Shown: positions 16,251 to 24,760 of the stretch, in pieces
Numbering within the stretch: position 1 is the first letter of the stretch
Layout of the letters: each line of letters starts with the position of its first letter
DNA from: Streptomyces sp. NBC_00440
GTDB lineage: Bacteria > Actinomycetota > Actinomycetes > Streptomycetales > Streptomycetaceae
Direction of reading: 5' to 3'
Assembly (NCBI RefSeq): GCF_036014215.1
Contig: NZ_CP107921.1
Coordinates: 4,274,001 to 4,338,000, forward strand
Length of the DNA: 64,000 nucleotides
The notes under the pieces: model-generated
What the model saw: only the letters and a program-made list of their open reading frames with translations
The model's database searches: none
What the model was told of the DNA's origin: nothing
Position numbers and translations under genes: made by a program

Positions 16251-18842
16251 ATGGGCGCGCGAGACACAGGGGCACCGCATTCACCGGGGCCGGCGCCCCA
16301 CGGCCCCGGTCGACTGCTCGCTGCGACAGGGCGCGTCGCCGTCCGACGGCGGCGCGCCGTGCTACTGCTCGCTGCGGCGCTGACGCTGCTCTTCGCCCTG
16401 GCCGGATACGACGTCGGCGGGCGGCTGGTGAACGGTGGCTTCGTCCCCGACTCCGCCCCCTCCGCCGTGACCCACAAGACCATGGAAGGCTTCGGCGGCG
16501 GTGCGCCCGACTTCGTTCTGCTGGCTCACACCCCGGGCGCGGTCGACGCGCCGCACGCCCGTCGCGACGGCCTGCGGCTCGTCTCCCGCTTGCTCGCCGA
16601 CCGCCATGTCACGGATGTGGACTCCTACTGGACCGGCGCCGTTCGGCACGGCGCACCGGAAACGCCCGCAGCGGCAGTCACAGCGAGCGCGCTGACACAG
16701 CGGCTGCGTACGCGGGACGGCCATACCGCCGCAACCCTGGTACGCCTGCAGGGCAGCGCCACCGAAGTGCGTACCGCGGTGGACCGGCTGCTCCCCGAAG
16801 TCACCGGTCGCCAGGGGCCGTTGGACGTCCGGGCGACGGGGCAGGCCGCAGCACTCCGAGATCTCGAAGACCAGAGCGAACGAGACCTGCGCACCGCCGA
16901 ACTCATCGCCACACCCGCCGTATTGCTCCTCCTGCTGTGGGCCTTCGGGAGTCTGTGGGCCGCGCTGCTGCCCCTGGCCGTCGGCGCGGTGGCCGTCGCA
17001 GGTGCCATGGCAGTGCTGCGCGCGCTGACCACAGTGACGGAGGTGTCGGTATTCGCGCTGAACCTCACTACCGCGGTGGGCCTGGCCATGGCTGTCGACT
17101 ACAGCCTGTTCCTGGTCGCCCGCTACCGGGAGGAACGCGCTGCCGGCGTCCCTCACGACGCCGCGATCCAGCGGATGATGGCCACCGGCGGCCGCATCGT
17201 CGTGGTGTCAGCGGCGGTCGTCGGGTCCGCCCTGACAGGGCTGCTGCTCTTTCCGCTGTACTTCCTGCGTTCCCTTGCGTGGGCGGGTCTCGCGGTCGTG
17301 GCGCTGGCTGCTGTCGTCGCGCTCCTGGTGGTCCCGGCTGCGCTGTCCTGTCTGGGCGAAAAACGGGCCGGCGCGGACTGGTTCGCGCGCCGACGCCTGC
17401 GGGGGCCTGTGGAGGGCGGGCGATGGTATCGGCTGGCCACTTCGGTGATGCGGCGCCCCGTGGTGGTGAGCGTCGGCGGTCTGCTGGTCCTGACCGCGCT
17501 CGCGTTGCCGTTCCGCGGCGCCGTTTTCGGTCTCAGCGACGAGCGCGTCCTTCCCAGGACCGCGCCCGTGGCGAGCACGGCACGCGCCCTGCACGCCGGC
17601 TTTCCTGCGGTGTCGGGGTCCCCCATCGACGTACTGCTGCCGCACTGGCAGGCCGACTCCGCACATCGCCGACGTGAACTGGACGCCTACGCACGCCACC
17701 TGTCCGCCTTGCACGGGGCCGCCGACGTACGGACCGTCACGGGCATCTACGTGTCCGGTCGTTCTGTCGTGAGCTGCCCAGCGGCCCTCACCGATCGGGC
17801 CCTCACCGCCCCGGCCGCCCTCACCGCGCCGGCCGCAACCGATCCGGCCCTCACCCATCCGCTCGTACGACGGGCCACGTGCGCCGACCTCGCCGGCCGC
17901 CACCGCGCGGCGGCCGGGACCTGGGTGGCGCTGAGCGGCCCACCGGCGGCCTACAGCCCCGCCGGTACACGGCTGGCGAGCTCCGTACGCGTCACCCGGG
18001 CCCCGGCCGCCATCCGGCTCGCCGGGCCGGCGGCGGACCTGTCCGACATCAAAGCGGCCATCTCCCAACGGCTCCCCTACGCAGCCGCGCTGGTCATCCT
18101 CTGCACCCTGGCCCTCCTCGGGCTGTTCACGCGCAGCGTCTTCCTGCCCGTCAAGGCACTGCTGATGAACGTGTTCAGCCTCACGGCGACGGCGGGGGGC
18201 ATGGTCTGGATCTTCCAGGAAGGCCATCTGCGGTCCTGGGTGGGGGAGTTCACCGTCACCGGGACCACCGACCTGCTGACCCCGATGGTGGCGATCTGCC
18301 TGGCGTTCGGGCTCTCCATGGACTACGAGGTCCTCCTGCTGTCCCGTATCGGGGAGGCCCACGCCCGCACCCGCGACACGGTCCGCGCGACAGCGGCCGG
18401 ACTACAGGCGGCCGCACCCCTGTTCACGGCCTCCGCCGCCGTCGTCATCGCCGTACTGCTCGCGCTCGCCTCCGCCGACATCACCGTGATCAAGCTCATC
18501 GGTGTCACCGTCGCGCTCTCCCTGCTCATCGACACCTTGCTGATCCGGCCCCTGCTGGTCCCCGCGGTCATGGCCCTGGCCGGAACCGTCAACTGGTGGT
18601 CACCGAGCGGCTTCCGGCGTCGCTACCCCGCCCCGCCGGCTGCCGTCTCCCCCGTACCGCACCCGGCCGCGCCTCCACCACCCGCACCTTCCGAACCCCT
18701 CGCGGGCGGTCAAGGAGGGGCGGGCGCTCAGCAAGGCTCGGGTGATGAACAAGGCTCGGGTCATCAACAAGGCCAGGGTCATCAACAAGGCTCGGGCGCT
18801 CAGCAGGGCTCCCGCGCTCAGCAGGGAGAAGGGCGGCGATGA
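16251..18842 (+). CDS. MMPL/RND-superfamily membrane transporter
   Basis: 863 residues from ATG 16251 (GAGAGACGC upstream); the frame stays open back to 16149. Topology is that of an MMPL protein: one N-terminal span, a large extracellular domain, five clustered spans, then the pattern repeats. The paired spans carry the MMPL signatures TTAVGLAMAVDYSLFLVARYREER and AICLAFGLSMDYEVLLLSRIGE. Such pumps export lipids, glycolipids or polyketides using the proton gradient. The last 36 residues are a Gln/Gly/Ser hexapeptide repeat. It is first gene of the rightward operon of the ACP/KS cluster and the obvious exporter of its product. Confidence 0.9.
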   Translation: MGARDTGAPHSPGPAPHGPGRLLAATGRVAVRRRRAVLLLAAALTLLFALAGYDVGGRLVNGGFVPDSAPSAVTHKTMEGFGGGAPDFVLLAHTPGAVDAPHARRDGLRLVSRLLADRHVTDVDSYWTGAVRHGAPETPAAAVTASALTQRLRTRDGHTAATLVRLQGSATEVRTAVDRLLPEVTGRQGPLDVRATGQAAALRDLEDQSERDLRTAELIATPAVLLLLLWAFGSLWAALLPLAVGAVAVAGAMAVLRALTTVTEVSVFALNLTTAVGLAMAVDYSLFLVARYREERAAGVPHDAAIQRMMATGGRIVVVSAAVVGSALTGLLLFPLYFLRSLAWAGLAVVALAAVVALLVVPAALSCLGEKRAGADWFARRRLRGPVEGGRWYRLATSVMRRPVVVSVGGLLVLTALALPFRGAVFGLSDERVLPRTAPVASTARALHAGFPAVSGSPIDVLLPHWQADSAHRRRELDAYARHLSALHGAADVRTVTGIYVSGRSVVSCPAALTDRALTAPAALTAPAATDPALTHPLVRRATCADLAGRHRAAAGTWVALSGPPAAYSPAGTRLASSVRVTRAPAAIRLAGPAADLSDIKAAISQRLPYAAALVILCTLALLGLFTRSVFLPVKALLMNVFSLTATAGGMVWIFQEGHLRSWVGEFTVTGTTDLLTPMVAICLAFGLSMDYEVLLLSRIGEAHARTRDTVRATAAGLQAAAPLFTASAAVVIAVLLALASADITVIKLIGVTVALSLLIDTLLIRPLLVPAVMALAGTVNWWSPSGFRRRYPAPPAAVSPVPHPAAPPPPAPSEPLAGGQGGAGAQQGSGDEQGSGHQQGQGHQQGSGAQQGSRAQQGEGRR
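18729..18836 (+). repeat. Six-unit 18-bp tandem repeat in the MMPL 3' end
   Basis: Six consecutive 18-bp units encode QQGSGD-like hexapeptides (QQGSGD, EQGSGH, QQGQGH, QQGSGA, QQGSRA, QQGEGR). The repeat keeps the frame and forms a flexible cytoplasmic tail, probably variable in copy number between strains. Confidence 0.85.
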
Positions 18843-20140
18843 ACCGGCAGACCCCGCCCCCCTTCACCGCCACCGGACTCCTCGGCGGTCCGCTGCCCGC
18901 CGCGGCTCAGCAGGCCATGGCCGTCAGCGGCACCGGACCCGTCAGCGACGTACGCAGTCTGATGACCGGCCGGCCGGCCGCCACGATCCCCCACTCCACG
19001 CCCGCAGACGTCCTTACGGCGATCACCACGGCCGCGGAGGCCCGGCAGGCCTGGTCACGGTCCCCGGCCGCCTGCCGCCGCACCGCCCTGACCGGCCTGC
19101 ACACCTGGATCACCCGGAACCGTACGTACCTCAGTGATCTCCTGGCCCACGGTTCGGGCTTGTACGGCGCCGACGCCACGGCCGAGTTGCGCGACGCCCG
19201 GCGCACGATGCGGGACAACCGCGCGCGCCTCCATCCCCTCGCCCCCTTCGTCCGTCGGCAGCCCCAGCAACCACCCGAAACCGTCGCCACACACGCCGAG
19301 GACTGCAGGCCCCTCGTATCGCTGCTCGAAGCCGCGGTGCCCGCCCTCCTGAACGGCAACGCCGTCATCAGCCATGTCTCCCCACGCACCGCGGTGTTCG
19401 CCGCCCGACTGTGCGCAGCGGCAACGGCTTCCGGCCTGCCCCGGGGAGTCTGGCAACTGGTCGTCGCCCCCACCGGATCCCTCACCGCCGCGGTGCTCGA
19501 CGAGCATGTGGACGCCGTTGTCCCACGGTGCTGCCCGGCGACCACCATCGCGGGCACGCACCGGCCCGGCATGTTCATCGTCCGTCACGACGCCAACCTG
19601 CGAACGGCCGTCACGCAAGCTCGCCACGCCTGCTTCGACCGAGCCGGCCGAGGCTGCACGGCCGCCCCGCTCGTAGTCGCTCACGACAAGCATCACGACG
19701 CACTCCTGCGCGGGCTCACCGCAACAGCCGCTCAGCTGCCGGCGGGTGCGATGTCCTCTCTCCCGGGGAGCCGCGACAGCGAGAACTTCACTCGCTTCGT
19801 GCGGCGCATCTCCGCCGACGGACCATTCCGCCCGGTCCTCACCGGCACCCCCCGACCGGACATCTCCCCCTACCTGCACGAGGCGGTCGTCGCCACCGCT
19901 GCCCTCGACCCGGACCTGCCGGGAGCCGTCCCGCCGGGCCCGCTTGCGGTCGTGATGCGCTACACACACTGGTCCGACGTCCTGGCACTCGCCCGCCACA
20001 CGGGCCGCCACGCCACTGTGATCACCCATGCCCGTTCCACGTACCTGGCAGGCCAGTTCGCCTGCCTCGCCGCCAACGACATCCACCTCAACCGCCACCC
20101 CCGCCACTGCCGGACGACCGACCGCCGGCTTGGTCGGTGA
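18839..20140 (+). CDS. Degenerate aldehyde-dehydrogenase-superfamily protein
   Basis: 433 residues from ATG 18839, overlapping the MMPL stop (ATGA). The middle of the protein aligns by eye with aldehyde dehydrogenases: AAVPALLNGNAVISHVSPRTAVFAA equals the APALAAGNAVVLKPS region, GLPRGVWQLV follows, and C273 in DRAGRGCTAAPLVVAHD matches the nucleophile loop. The cofactor Lys is replaced by His179 and the NPF Asn and ELGG Glu are not recognisable. The protein is therefore either catalytically altered or uses an acyl-enzyme chemistry without normal NAD binding. Coupling to the exporter and divergence from the reductase suggests handling of an aldehyde or acyl intermediate. Confidence 0.7.
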   Translation: MNRQTPPPFTATGLLGGPLPAAAQQAMAVSGTGPVSDVRSLMTGRPAATIPHSTPADVLTAITTAAEARQAWSRSPAACRRTALTGLHTWITRNRTYLSDLLAHGSGLYGADATAELRDARRTMRDNRARLHPLAPFVRRQPQQPPETVATHAEDCRPLVSLLEAAVPALLNGNAVISHVSPRTAVFAARLCAAATASGLPRGVWQLVVAPTGSLTAAVLDEHVDAVVPRCCPATTIAGTHRPGMFIVRHDANLRTAVTQARHACFDRAGRGCTAAPLVVAHDKHHDALLRGLTATAAQLPAGAMSSLPGSRDSENFTRFVRRISADGPFRPVLTGTPRPDISPYLHEAVVATAALDPDLPGAVPPGPLAVVMRYTHWSDVLALARHTGRHATVITHARSTYLAGQFACLAANDIHLNRHPRHCRTTDRRLGR

Positions 20141-20197
20141 GTAGCGATCCATGTGAAGGCGGAAATTACGAGGTGGGGTTGCCGCGCCCCCACCGCC

Positions 20198-20896
20198 TCA
20201 TCGGACCGCGTACCCGTCCCAGAGCGGGCCGCCGGCCCGGTCGAGCACCTCTGTCACGGTCGCGGCGAAGGCGTTCGTGTCCCCGGCGACCGCCTGCGCG
20301 GCGGCCTCGGTCAGCGCTCGGTGCAGTCCGGGGTCGGCCGCGGCCAGCCGCCGCGACAGCCACTTGCCCCCGCCGAGCCAGTGCCCGCCGGCCAGCAGGA
20401 CCAGCTCGGACGCGCGCTGCAACATGTGCGCGACCAGGTGCACCTGCTCGGCAGGGTCCGCGCAGCCGCGCAGGTCGTCGAGCAGGTCGGTCAGGATGTA
20501 CCGCTGGTAGTCCCGTTCACGGTCCGAGAGCGGTGGCGGTCCCGCAGCCCAGCGCTTTCGCGCCTCGGCCTGGAGCGAAGCGCCCAGCCCGTCCCTGTCG
20601 ACGAGAAGCATCCCGTCGGAACACATGGCGAGCAGCGGTGAACTCCGCTTCGCGGTCTCCCGATCGGCGAAGCGCTGCCAGTCGGCCCGGGTCTGTACGA
20701 ACAGCTCCACCGGCCAGCCGCGGTACAGCAGGTTCTCGCGGAGGGGTGCGGGCGGTCCGTCCAGGAGGACGACGATGTCCAGGTCGGAGGTGGGTGTCCG
20801 GCGGTCGGTCAGCACACTGCCGGCGAGGAAGGCTGCCCGGGCGCCGGGGAACCGTTCCCGCACGAGTTCACGGGCGGTGAGTACGGGGTCGTCCAT
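20198..20896 (-). CDS. Nucleotidyltransferase-fold protein
   Basis: 232 residues from ATG 20896. The N-terminus has the minimal nucleotidyltransferase signature GSVLTDRRTPTSDLDIVVLLDG, where the two Asp of DLD bind metal, then an alpha-helical second half. It resembles aminoglycoside-adenylyltransferase-like and MNT-type proteins, but the substrate cannot be assigned. It is divergent from the neighbouring phosphotransferase across 150 bp. The two may be a functionally unrelated pair of drug-modification-like genes. Confidence 0.8.
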   Translation of the reverse strand: MDDPVLTARELVRERFPGARAAFLAGSVLTDRRTPTSDLDIVVLLDGPPAPLRENLLYRGWPVELFVQTRADWQRFADRETAKRSSPLLAMCSDGMLLVDRDGLGASLQAEARKRWAAGPPPLSDRERDYQRYILTDLLDDLRGCADPAEQVHLVAHMLQRASELVLLAGGHWLGGGKWLSRRLAAADPGLHRALTEAAAQAVAGDTNAFAATVTEVLDRAGGPLWDGYAVR

Positions 20897-21046
20897 GGGG
20901 GGACCCTACGGACACCCTTTCCCCCGGCACAGCGAATTGTTCACACGACGCGGTGGCACAGCGGGCGGGAGGAGCGAAGCGGCGTCGCCCATCGCCTCCG
21001 AGGAATCCTTTTGCGCGTGCCGTCGTCCGGATGATGAGCTGGGACA

Positions 21047-22000
21047 GTGACCAATCACCATGAAGCGGAGGCTGTCCGACCGTCGACCCTCGCTTGGGTG
21101 AGACGGCACCTGGAGGCCGGCGAACGGATCGTCAGAGCCGAAGCGCTGCACGGGGGCATCACTGCCGACGTACGGAAGCTGACCATCGGTACGCGGGACG
21201 GAGGCACCCGCGATCTGGTGCTGCGGACCTTCGTCAACGTGGAGCACGCGGAGGACTGGCTGAACAGGGAGGCCGGAGCCCTGGCCCTGCTCGCGGGGAG
21301 CAGCGTGCCGGCTCCTGGACTGGTCGCGGTTGACCCGACCGCCGCGCATTGCGAGTTTCCGTCGCTCCTGAGGACCCATCTGCTGGGACGGACAGTCCTC
21401 GACGATGAGGGAGTGGAGACGCGCGTTCCGCTGCTGGCCCGTCAACTCGCGTCGATCCATGCGCTGCGCCCCGCCGAACGGCCTCCCACGTATGTGGCGT
21501 TGACGACCGCGGACACCGTCGTGACTCCGAAGGGCGCCGACGCGGCGGCATGGGCCGCGGCGATCGACGTGATCCGCAGACCTGTGCCCGCCTATCAAGG
21601 GCGCTTCCTGCACCGGGACTTCCAGCCCGGCAACGTGCTGTTCGACGCCTTGCCCTCAAGGCCGGCGGCTGCCCGGATCACGGGGGTCGTCGACTGGGCA
21701 GGGGCTTCCTGGGGCCCGGCCGATCTCGATGTGGCGCACTGTTCCACCACTCTCGCGCTGCTGCACGGCCCGGCGTGGGGTCTGCGGTTCGCCGAGGCGT
21801 ACGAGGAGGCCGGTGGGGTGCTGGCAGCGGCTGCGGGCGAGCGGCTGTACTGGCTGGTACGGGACGGGCTGGCGTCCTCGGAAGAAGTGCGGCAGGTGTC
21901 GCAGTCATGGCGTGAGTCAGGGAGGACGGAGCTGACGACGCGGCTCGTCGAGGAGCGGCTGAACGCCTATGTCACCGCCCTGATGGATGCACGGGACTGA
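21047..22000 (+). CDS. Aminoglycoside phosphotransferase (APH)-family kinase
   Basis: 317 residues from GTG 21047. The protein-kinase-like APH fold is shown by the catalytic Brenner motif HRDFQPGNVLF and the metal-binding segment GVVDWAGASWGPADLDVA. The N-terminal lobe has EALHGGITADVRKL in place of a Gly-rich loop. Many Streptomyces APH-family enzymes phosphorylate antibiotics or small metabolites such as choline-like alcohols; the exact substrate cannot be read from sequence. No clear operon partner exists. Confidence 0.88.
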   Translation: MTNHHEAEAVRPSTLAWVRRHLEAGERIVRAEALHGGITADVRKLTIGTRDGGTRDLVLRTFVNVEHAEDWLNREAGALALLAGSSVPAPGLVAVDPTAAHCEFPSLLRTHLLGRTVLDDEGVETRVPLLARQLASIHALRPAERPPTYVALTTADTVVTPKGADAAAWAAAIDVIRRPVPAYQGRFLHRDFQPGNVLFDALPSRPAAARITGVVDWAGASWGPADLDVAHCSTTLALLHGPAWGLRFAEAYEEAGGVLAAAAGERLYWLVRDGLASSEEVRQVSQSWRESGRTELTTRLVEERLNAYVTALMDARD

Positions 22001-22090
22001 GCCGAAGCAGCTCGGGGCGCTGGCGCGGTCGCGAGTGCCGATACCGGCGGCCACGCCGGGGAGCGAGCTCGTCATCGTCCCCGGAGTCCC

Positions 22091-22990
22091 TTACAGCTCG
22101 AAGAGTCCGGCCGCGTTGTCGTGGCAGACCGCTCGCAGCCAGTCGCGCCCCAGGTCCAGACGCTCCAGGGCGTGGAGCTGGTGCAGGTAGGGGTAGGGCA
22201 CGTTGGGGAAGTCGGTGCCGAGCAGGATGCGGTCGCCCAGGTCGGCGAGACGCGCCAGGTCCCGCGGCGGAAACGGCATGAATCCTTCGGTGAAGTCGGT
22301 GAACGTCATCGTCGTGTCCAGCCGTACCTGGTCGTACCGCTCGGCGAGATCGAGGAACTCCGCGTACTCGGGCATGCCCATGTGCGCGACGATCAGCCGG
22401 AGTCCCGGATGGCGTTCCAGGACGCGCGCGACCGGTTCAGGACCGGTGTACTTGCCGGGCGCGGGTCCGGAACCGCAGTGCATGACCACCGGGATGCCTG
22501 CCTCGGCCAGCAGCCCCCAGACCGGCCCGAGACGTTCATCGGCCGGGTCATAGGCGCCCACCTGTATGTGAGCCTTGAACACGCGGGCCCCCGCTTCGAC
22601 GGCCTCGCGGACGTATGCCTCGACGCCCGGCTCGGGATACAAAGTGGCCGTGTGCAGGCAGTCAGGGGTGCGGTGGGCGAAGCCGGCCGCCCACTCGTTC
22701 AGCCACTGGGCCATGGCGGGCTTGTGGGGATAGACCATCGCGGTGAAGGCCCGCACCCCGAAGTCCCGCAGGACGGCCACACGTTCCGCCTCCTGCTTGC
22801 GGTAGGCGATGGGCCATGCCAATCCGCCGATCATCGGCCCGCTGGTGTCGAAGTAGTCCCAGACCTTGTGCAGGACGCGCTCAGGCATGAAGTGGGTATG
22901 GACGTCGATCAACCCGGGGAGGCCGAGCCCGCCCCAGAAACGACGGATCTCACCGGCTTCATCGGCGACGTCCATGGGAGTGGAACTCAC
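22091..22990 (-). CDS. Amidohydrolase (Amidohydro_2 / ACMSD-like TIM barrel)
   Basis: 299 residues from GTG 22990. Metal-site motifs of the amidohydrolase_2 branch are present: DVHTHF, VVMHCGSG, VAHMGMPEY and LLGTDFPNVPY with the C-terminal Asp. Relatives include ACMSD and gamma-resorcylate decarboxylase, which remove CO2 or hydrolyse rings with a Zn or Mn ion. The substrate is not predictable. The Cys-rich mini-gene lies 267 bp upstream on the same strand and could be co-transcribed. Confidence 0.87.
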   Translation of the reverse strand: MSSTPMDVADEAGEIRRFWGGLGLPGLIDVHTHFMPERVLHKVWDYFDTSGPMIGGLAWPIAYRKQEAERVAVLRDFGVRAFTAMVYPHKPAMAQWLNEWAAGFAHRTPDCLHTATLYPEPGVEAYVREAVEAGARVFKAHIQVGAYDPADERLGPVWGLLAEAGIPVVMHCGSGPAPGKYTGPEPVARVLERHPGLRLIVAHMGMPEYAEFLDLAERYDQVRLDTTMTFTDFTEGFMPFPPRDLARLADLGDRILLGTDFPNVPYPYLHQLHALERLDLGRDWLRAVCHDNAAGLFEL

Positions 22991-23257
22991 CTGGTATCAC
23001 CCTTCTCGAACAGACACGTCACCGGCGGGCGCGTTCACGCGGATCAGTGTCTGCCGGTCGAAGCTGCCCCGGACGCGCAGGCGGGCCCTGGTCCGCCCCG
23101 GCACCTGAGGCGGCCGACGGGGCGGACCACACCGTACCGGCGCAGGCCCTGCGCGGACCAGACCGGGCCGGCGCAGGTCTTACGCGGAGCAGACCGGACC
23201 GGACTGGACCGGCGAGAGGGTTCCTATGCGGACCGGACCGGAGAATCGGCGCGAGTC
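22991..23257. other. Intergenic region with GGACCGGA-type short repeats
   Basis: A 267-bp stretch between the Cys-rich gene and the amidohydrolase. It contains multiple scattered copies of GGACCGGA, GACCGGGC and GGCGCAGG (23140-23240). No gene or clear terminator is seen. Confidence 0.4.
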
Positions 23258-23473
23258 CTACGCCGTTGCGACGGCATCCAGTTTTCCCGCCTTTGCCTCC
23301 TCCAGCAGGGAGCCGAACTGATCCGCGCTCATTTCCACCCGCTGTCCGAAGTCGTCCGTGATCACGACCCTGCGCTCCACGGCTGCCGTCTCGTCGACGA
23401 ACAACTGGGGACAGCCGCAGTTGCAGTTGCCGCAGAACGTCGCCACGGGCTCCGGAGAACTGTTTCCGGTCAT
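23258..23473 (-). CDS. Small Cys-rich protein of unknown function
   Basis: 71 residues from ATG 23473, preceded by GAGGAGAGTGAGGA. The N-terminal part holds four cysteines in eight residues (CGNCNCGC), suited to Zn, Cu or Fe-S binding. The rest is a small beta/alpha segment (ERRVVITDDFGQRVEMSADQF). I do not recognise the family. Good ribosome site, codon bias and compact fold-like composition support a real gene. Confidence 0.65.
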   Translation of the reverse strand: MTGNSSPEPVATFCGNCNCGCPQLFVDETAAVERRVVITDDFGQRVEMSADQFGSLLEEAKAGKLDAVATA

Positions 23474-23815
23474 CGGTCCTCACTCTCCTCTCGGTGGATC
23501 GCTGTAGGGGCTACCGGGACGGTCTCCCGTTCCCACGCAGGTGGAATACCCGGGGCCGGACACCTGGAAGCGGTCGTGGCACCCCGCTCGGAGGCACGGG
23601 CCGGCCACCCCGTGCGCCCGATGCTCCCGCCCGGGCGGAACCCGCCGGAACCGAACGGCGCAGCCGGCCGACTACCTCTGGAGGCATCTGCCACCAGGTG
23701 CTCCGCGCCTTGTTGGGGATGCCATCCGACAGCATCCGTCGGGCACGAGAAGACGGCGAACATGTCGGACTTGACCGGAGCGAGTGCCACGGCTGGATGC
23801 GAGGATGAGCCCACC

Positions 23816-24613
23816 ATGACTGGGGACGTACTGGGACGCGCGGTGCGGGCCGCGATGTTCGCTGCTGTCTGCCTGCTGTGTGCGGTCACCGGTCACGTCC
23901 TCATGTCCGGCGTCCCGTTGGCCTGGTGGACGGTTGCCGGCGGGTTCGCCGGAACGGCCGTCGGTTCCTGGGCCCTTGCCCGCAAAGAGCGTGGCATCAC
24001 GGCAGTCACCTCGGCGGCGGTCGGTATGCAGGCCGCACTCCATGCCGGTTTCTCCCTGGCCCAGGCCGCCACTCACCCCGCCATGGCGGGCGGATCCTCC
24101 TTCGCCCGCGAATGGAGCGCGTTCCTGCTGTGCGGGAACACCGGGGATCTCTCCGAGTCCGCGGCCACCCGCATGGTGAGGGCCGCGGGGCTGGGCGGGC
24201 ACCTGCGTCAACCGCCTCCCGGGATGGGCCACATGGACATGCCTGGCGTGGTCGTGCCCGGCGCCCGGAGCCACGTACACCACGTCATGCAGACCATGAC
24301 CCACGGCGCCGGCATGCCCGCCGGGCACCACATGGGGAACATGTCGCCGTCCGGAATGCTGGCAGCCCACCTGCTGGCCGCTCTGCTGAGCGGCCTGTGG
24401 CTCGCCCACGGAGAACGTGCGGCCTTCCGTACCGGACGAGCTGTGGCCGGCTGGCTCGCAGCACCTCTCCGGCCCCTCGTCCTGGCCACCCCGGTACCGG
24501 TACCGGACCGCCCGCGGATCTGCTGCGGCAGCGAAGTCCGCACCCCGCGACAGCTGCTGCTCTCCCACGTCATCACGTCCAGAGGACCGCCTCGCGGGAT
24601 CGCTGTCATCTGA
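23816..24613 (+). CDS. Met/His-rich integral membrane protein (possible copper link)
   Basis: 265 residues from ATG 23816 (GAGGATGAG upstream). It has about five hydrophobic spans. The extracytoplasmic loop between the third and fourth spans is Met/His-rich (MGHMDMPG, HHVMQTMTH, HHMGNMSPSGM), a composition typical of copper-handling proteins. A short Cys pair (ICCGS) lies near the C-terminus. It precedes a SigC-like sigma factor by 147 bp; in mycobacteria SigC is tied to copper acquisition, so a copper role is a reasonable inference. I do not recognise an exact family. Confidence 0.7.
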   Translation: MTGDVLGRAVRAAMFAAVCLLCAVTGHVLMSGVPLAWWTVAGGFAGTAVGSWALARKERGITAVTSAAVGMQAALHAGFSLAQAATHPAMAGGSSFAREWSAFLLCGNTGDLSESAATRMVRAAGLGGHLRQPPPGMGHMDMPGVVVPGARSHVHHVMQTMTHGAGMPAGHHMGNMSPSGMLAAHLLAALLSGLWLAHGERAAFRTGRAVAGWLAAPLRPLVLATPVPVPDRPRICCGSEVRTPRQLLLSHVITSRGPPRGIAVI

Positions 24614-24717
24614 CAGCCGGCTTCCCGACGGCGGCGCGGACATGCCGCCTCCCGGGCATCGGCCCTCGACAGGGCCGTACCAGCTCACCGGCGTGCCGCA
24701 GTGTGCCGCGCCGGACG

Positions 24718-24745
24718 ATCCCGTATCCCGTATCCCTTATCCCGT
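24718..24745 (+). repeat. Four-copy 7-bp tandem repeat upstream of the sigma gene
   Basis: Four tandem units of ATCCCGT (third unit ATCCCTT) end 15 bp before the start codon of the SigC-like gene. Slippage here would alter leader length or spacing. Confidence 0.85.
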
Positions 24746-24760
24746 GAAGGACATGAGGCG

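Noticed and set aside
19055..20152. 365-residue minus-strand frame over the ALDH-like gene
   Set aside because: Gly/Val/Arg-rich shadow; the plus strand overlaps the MMPL stop and has ALDH-like motifs.
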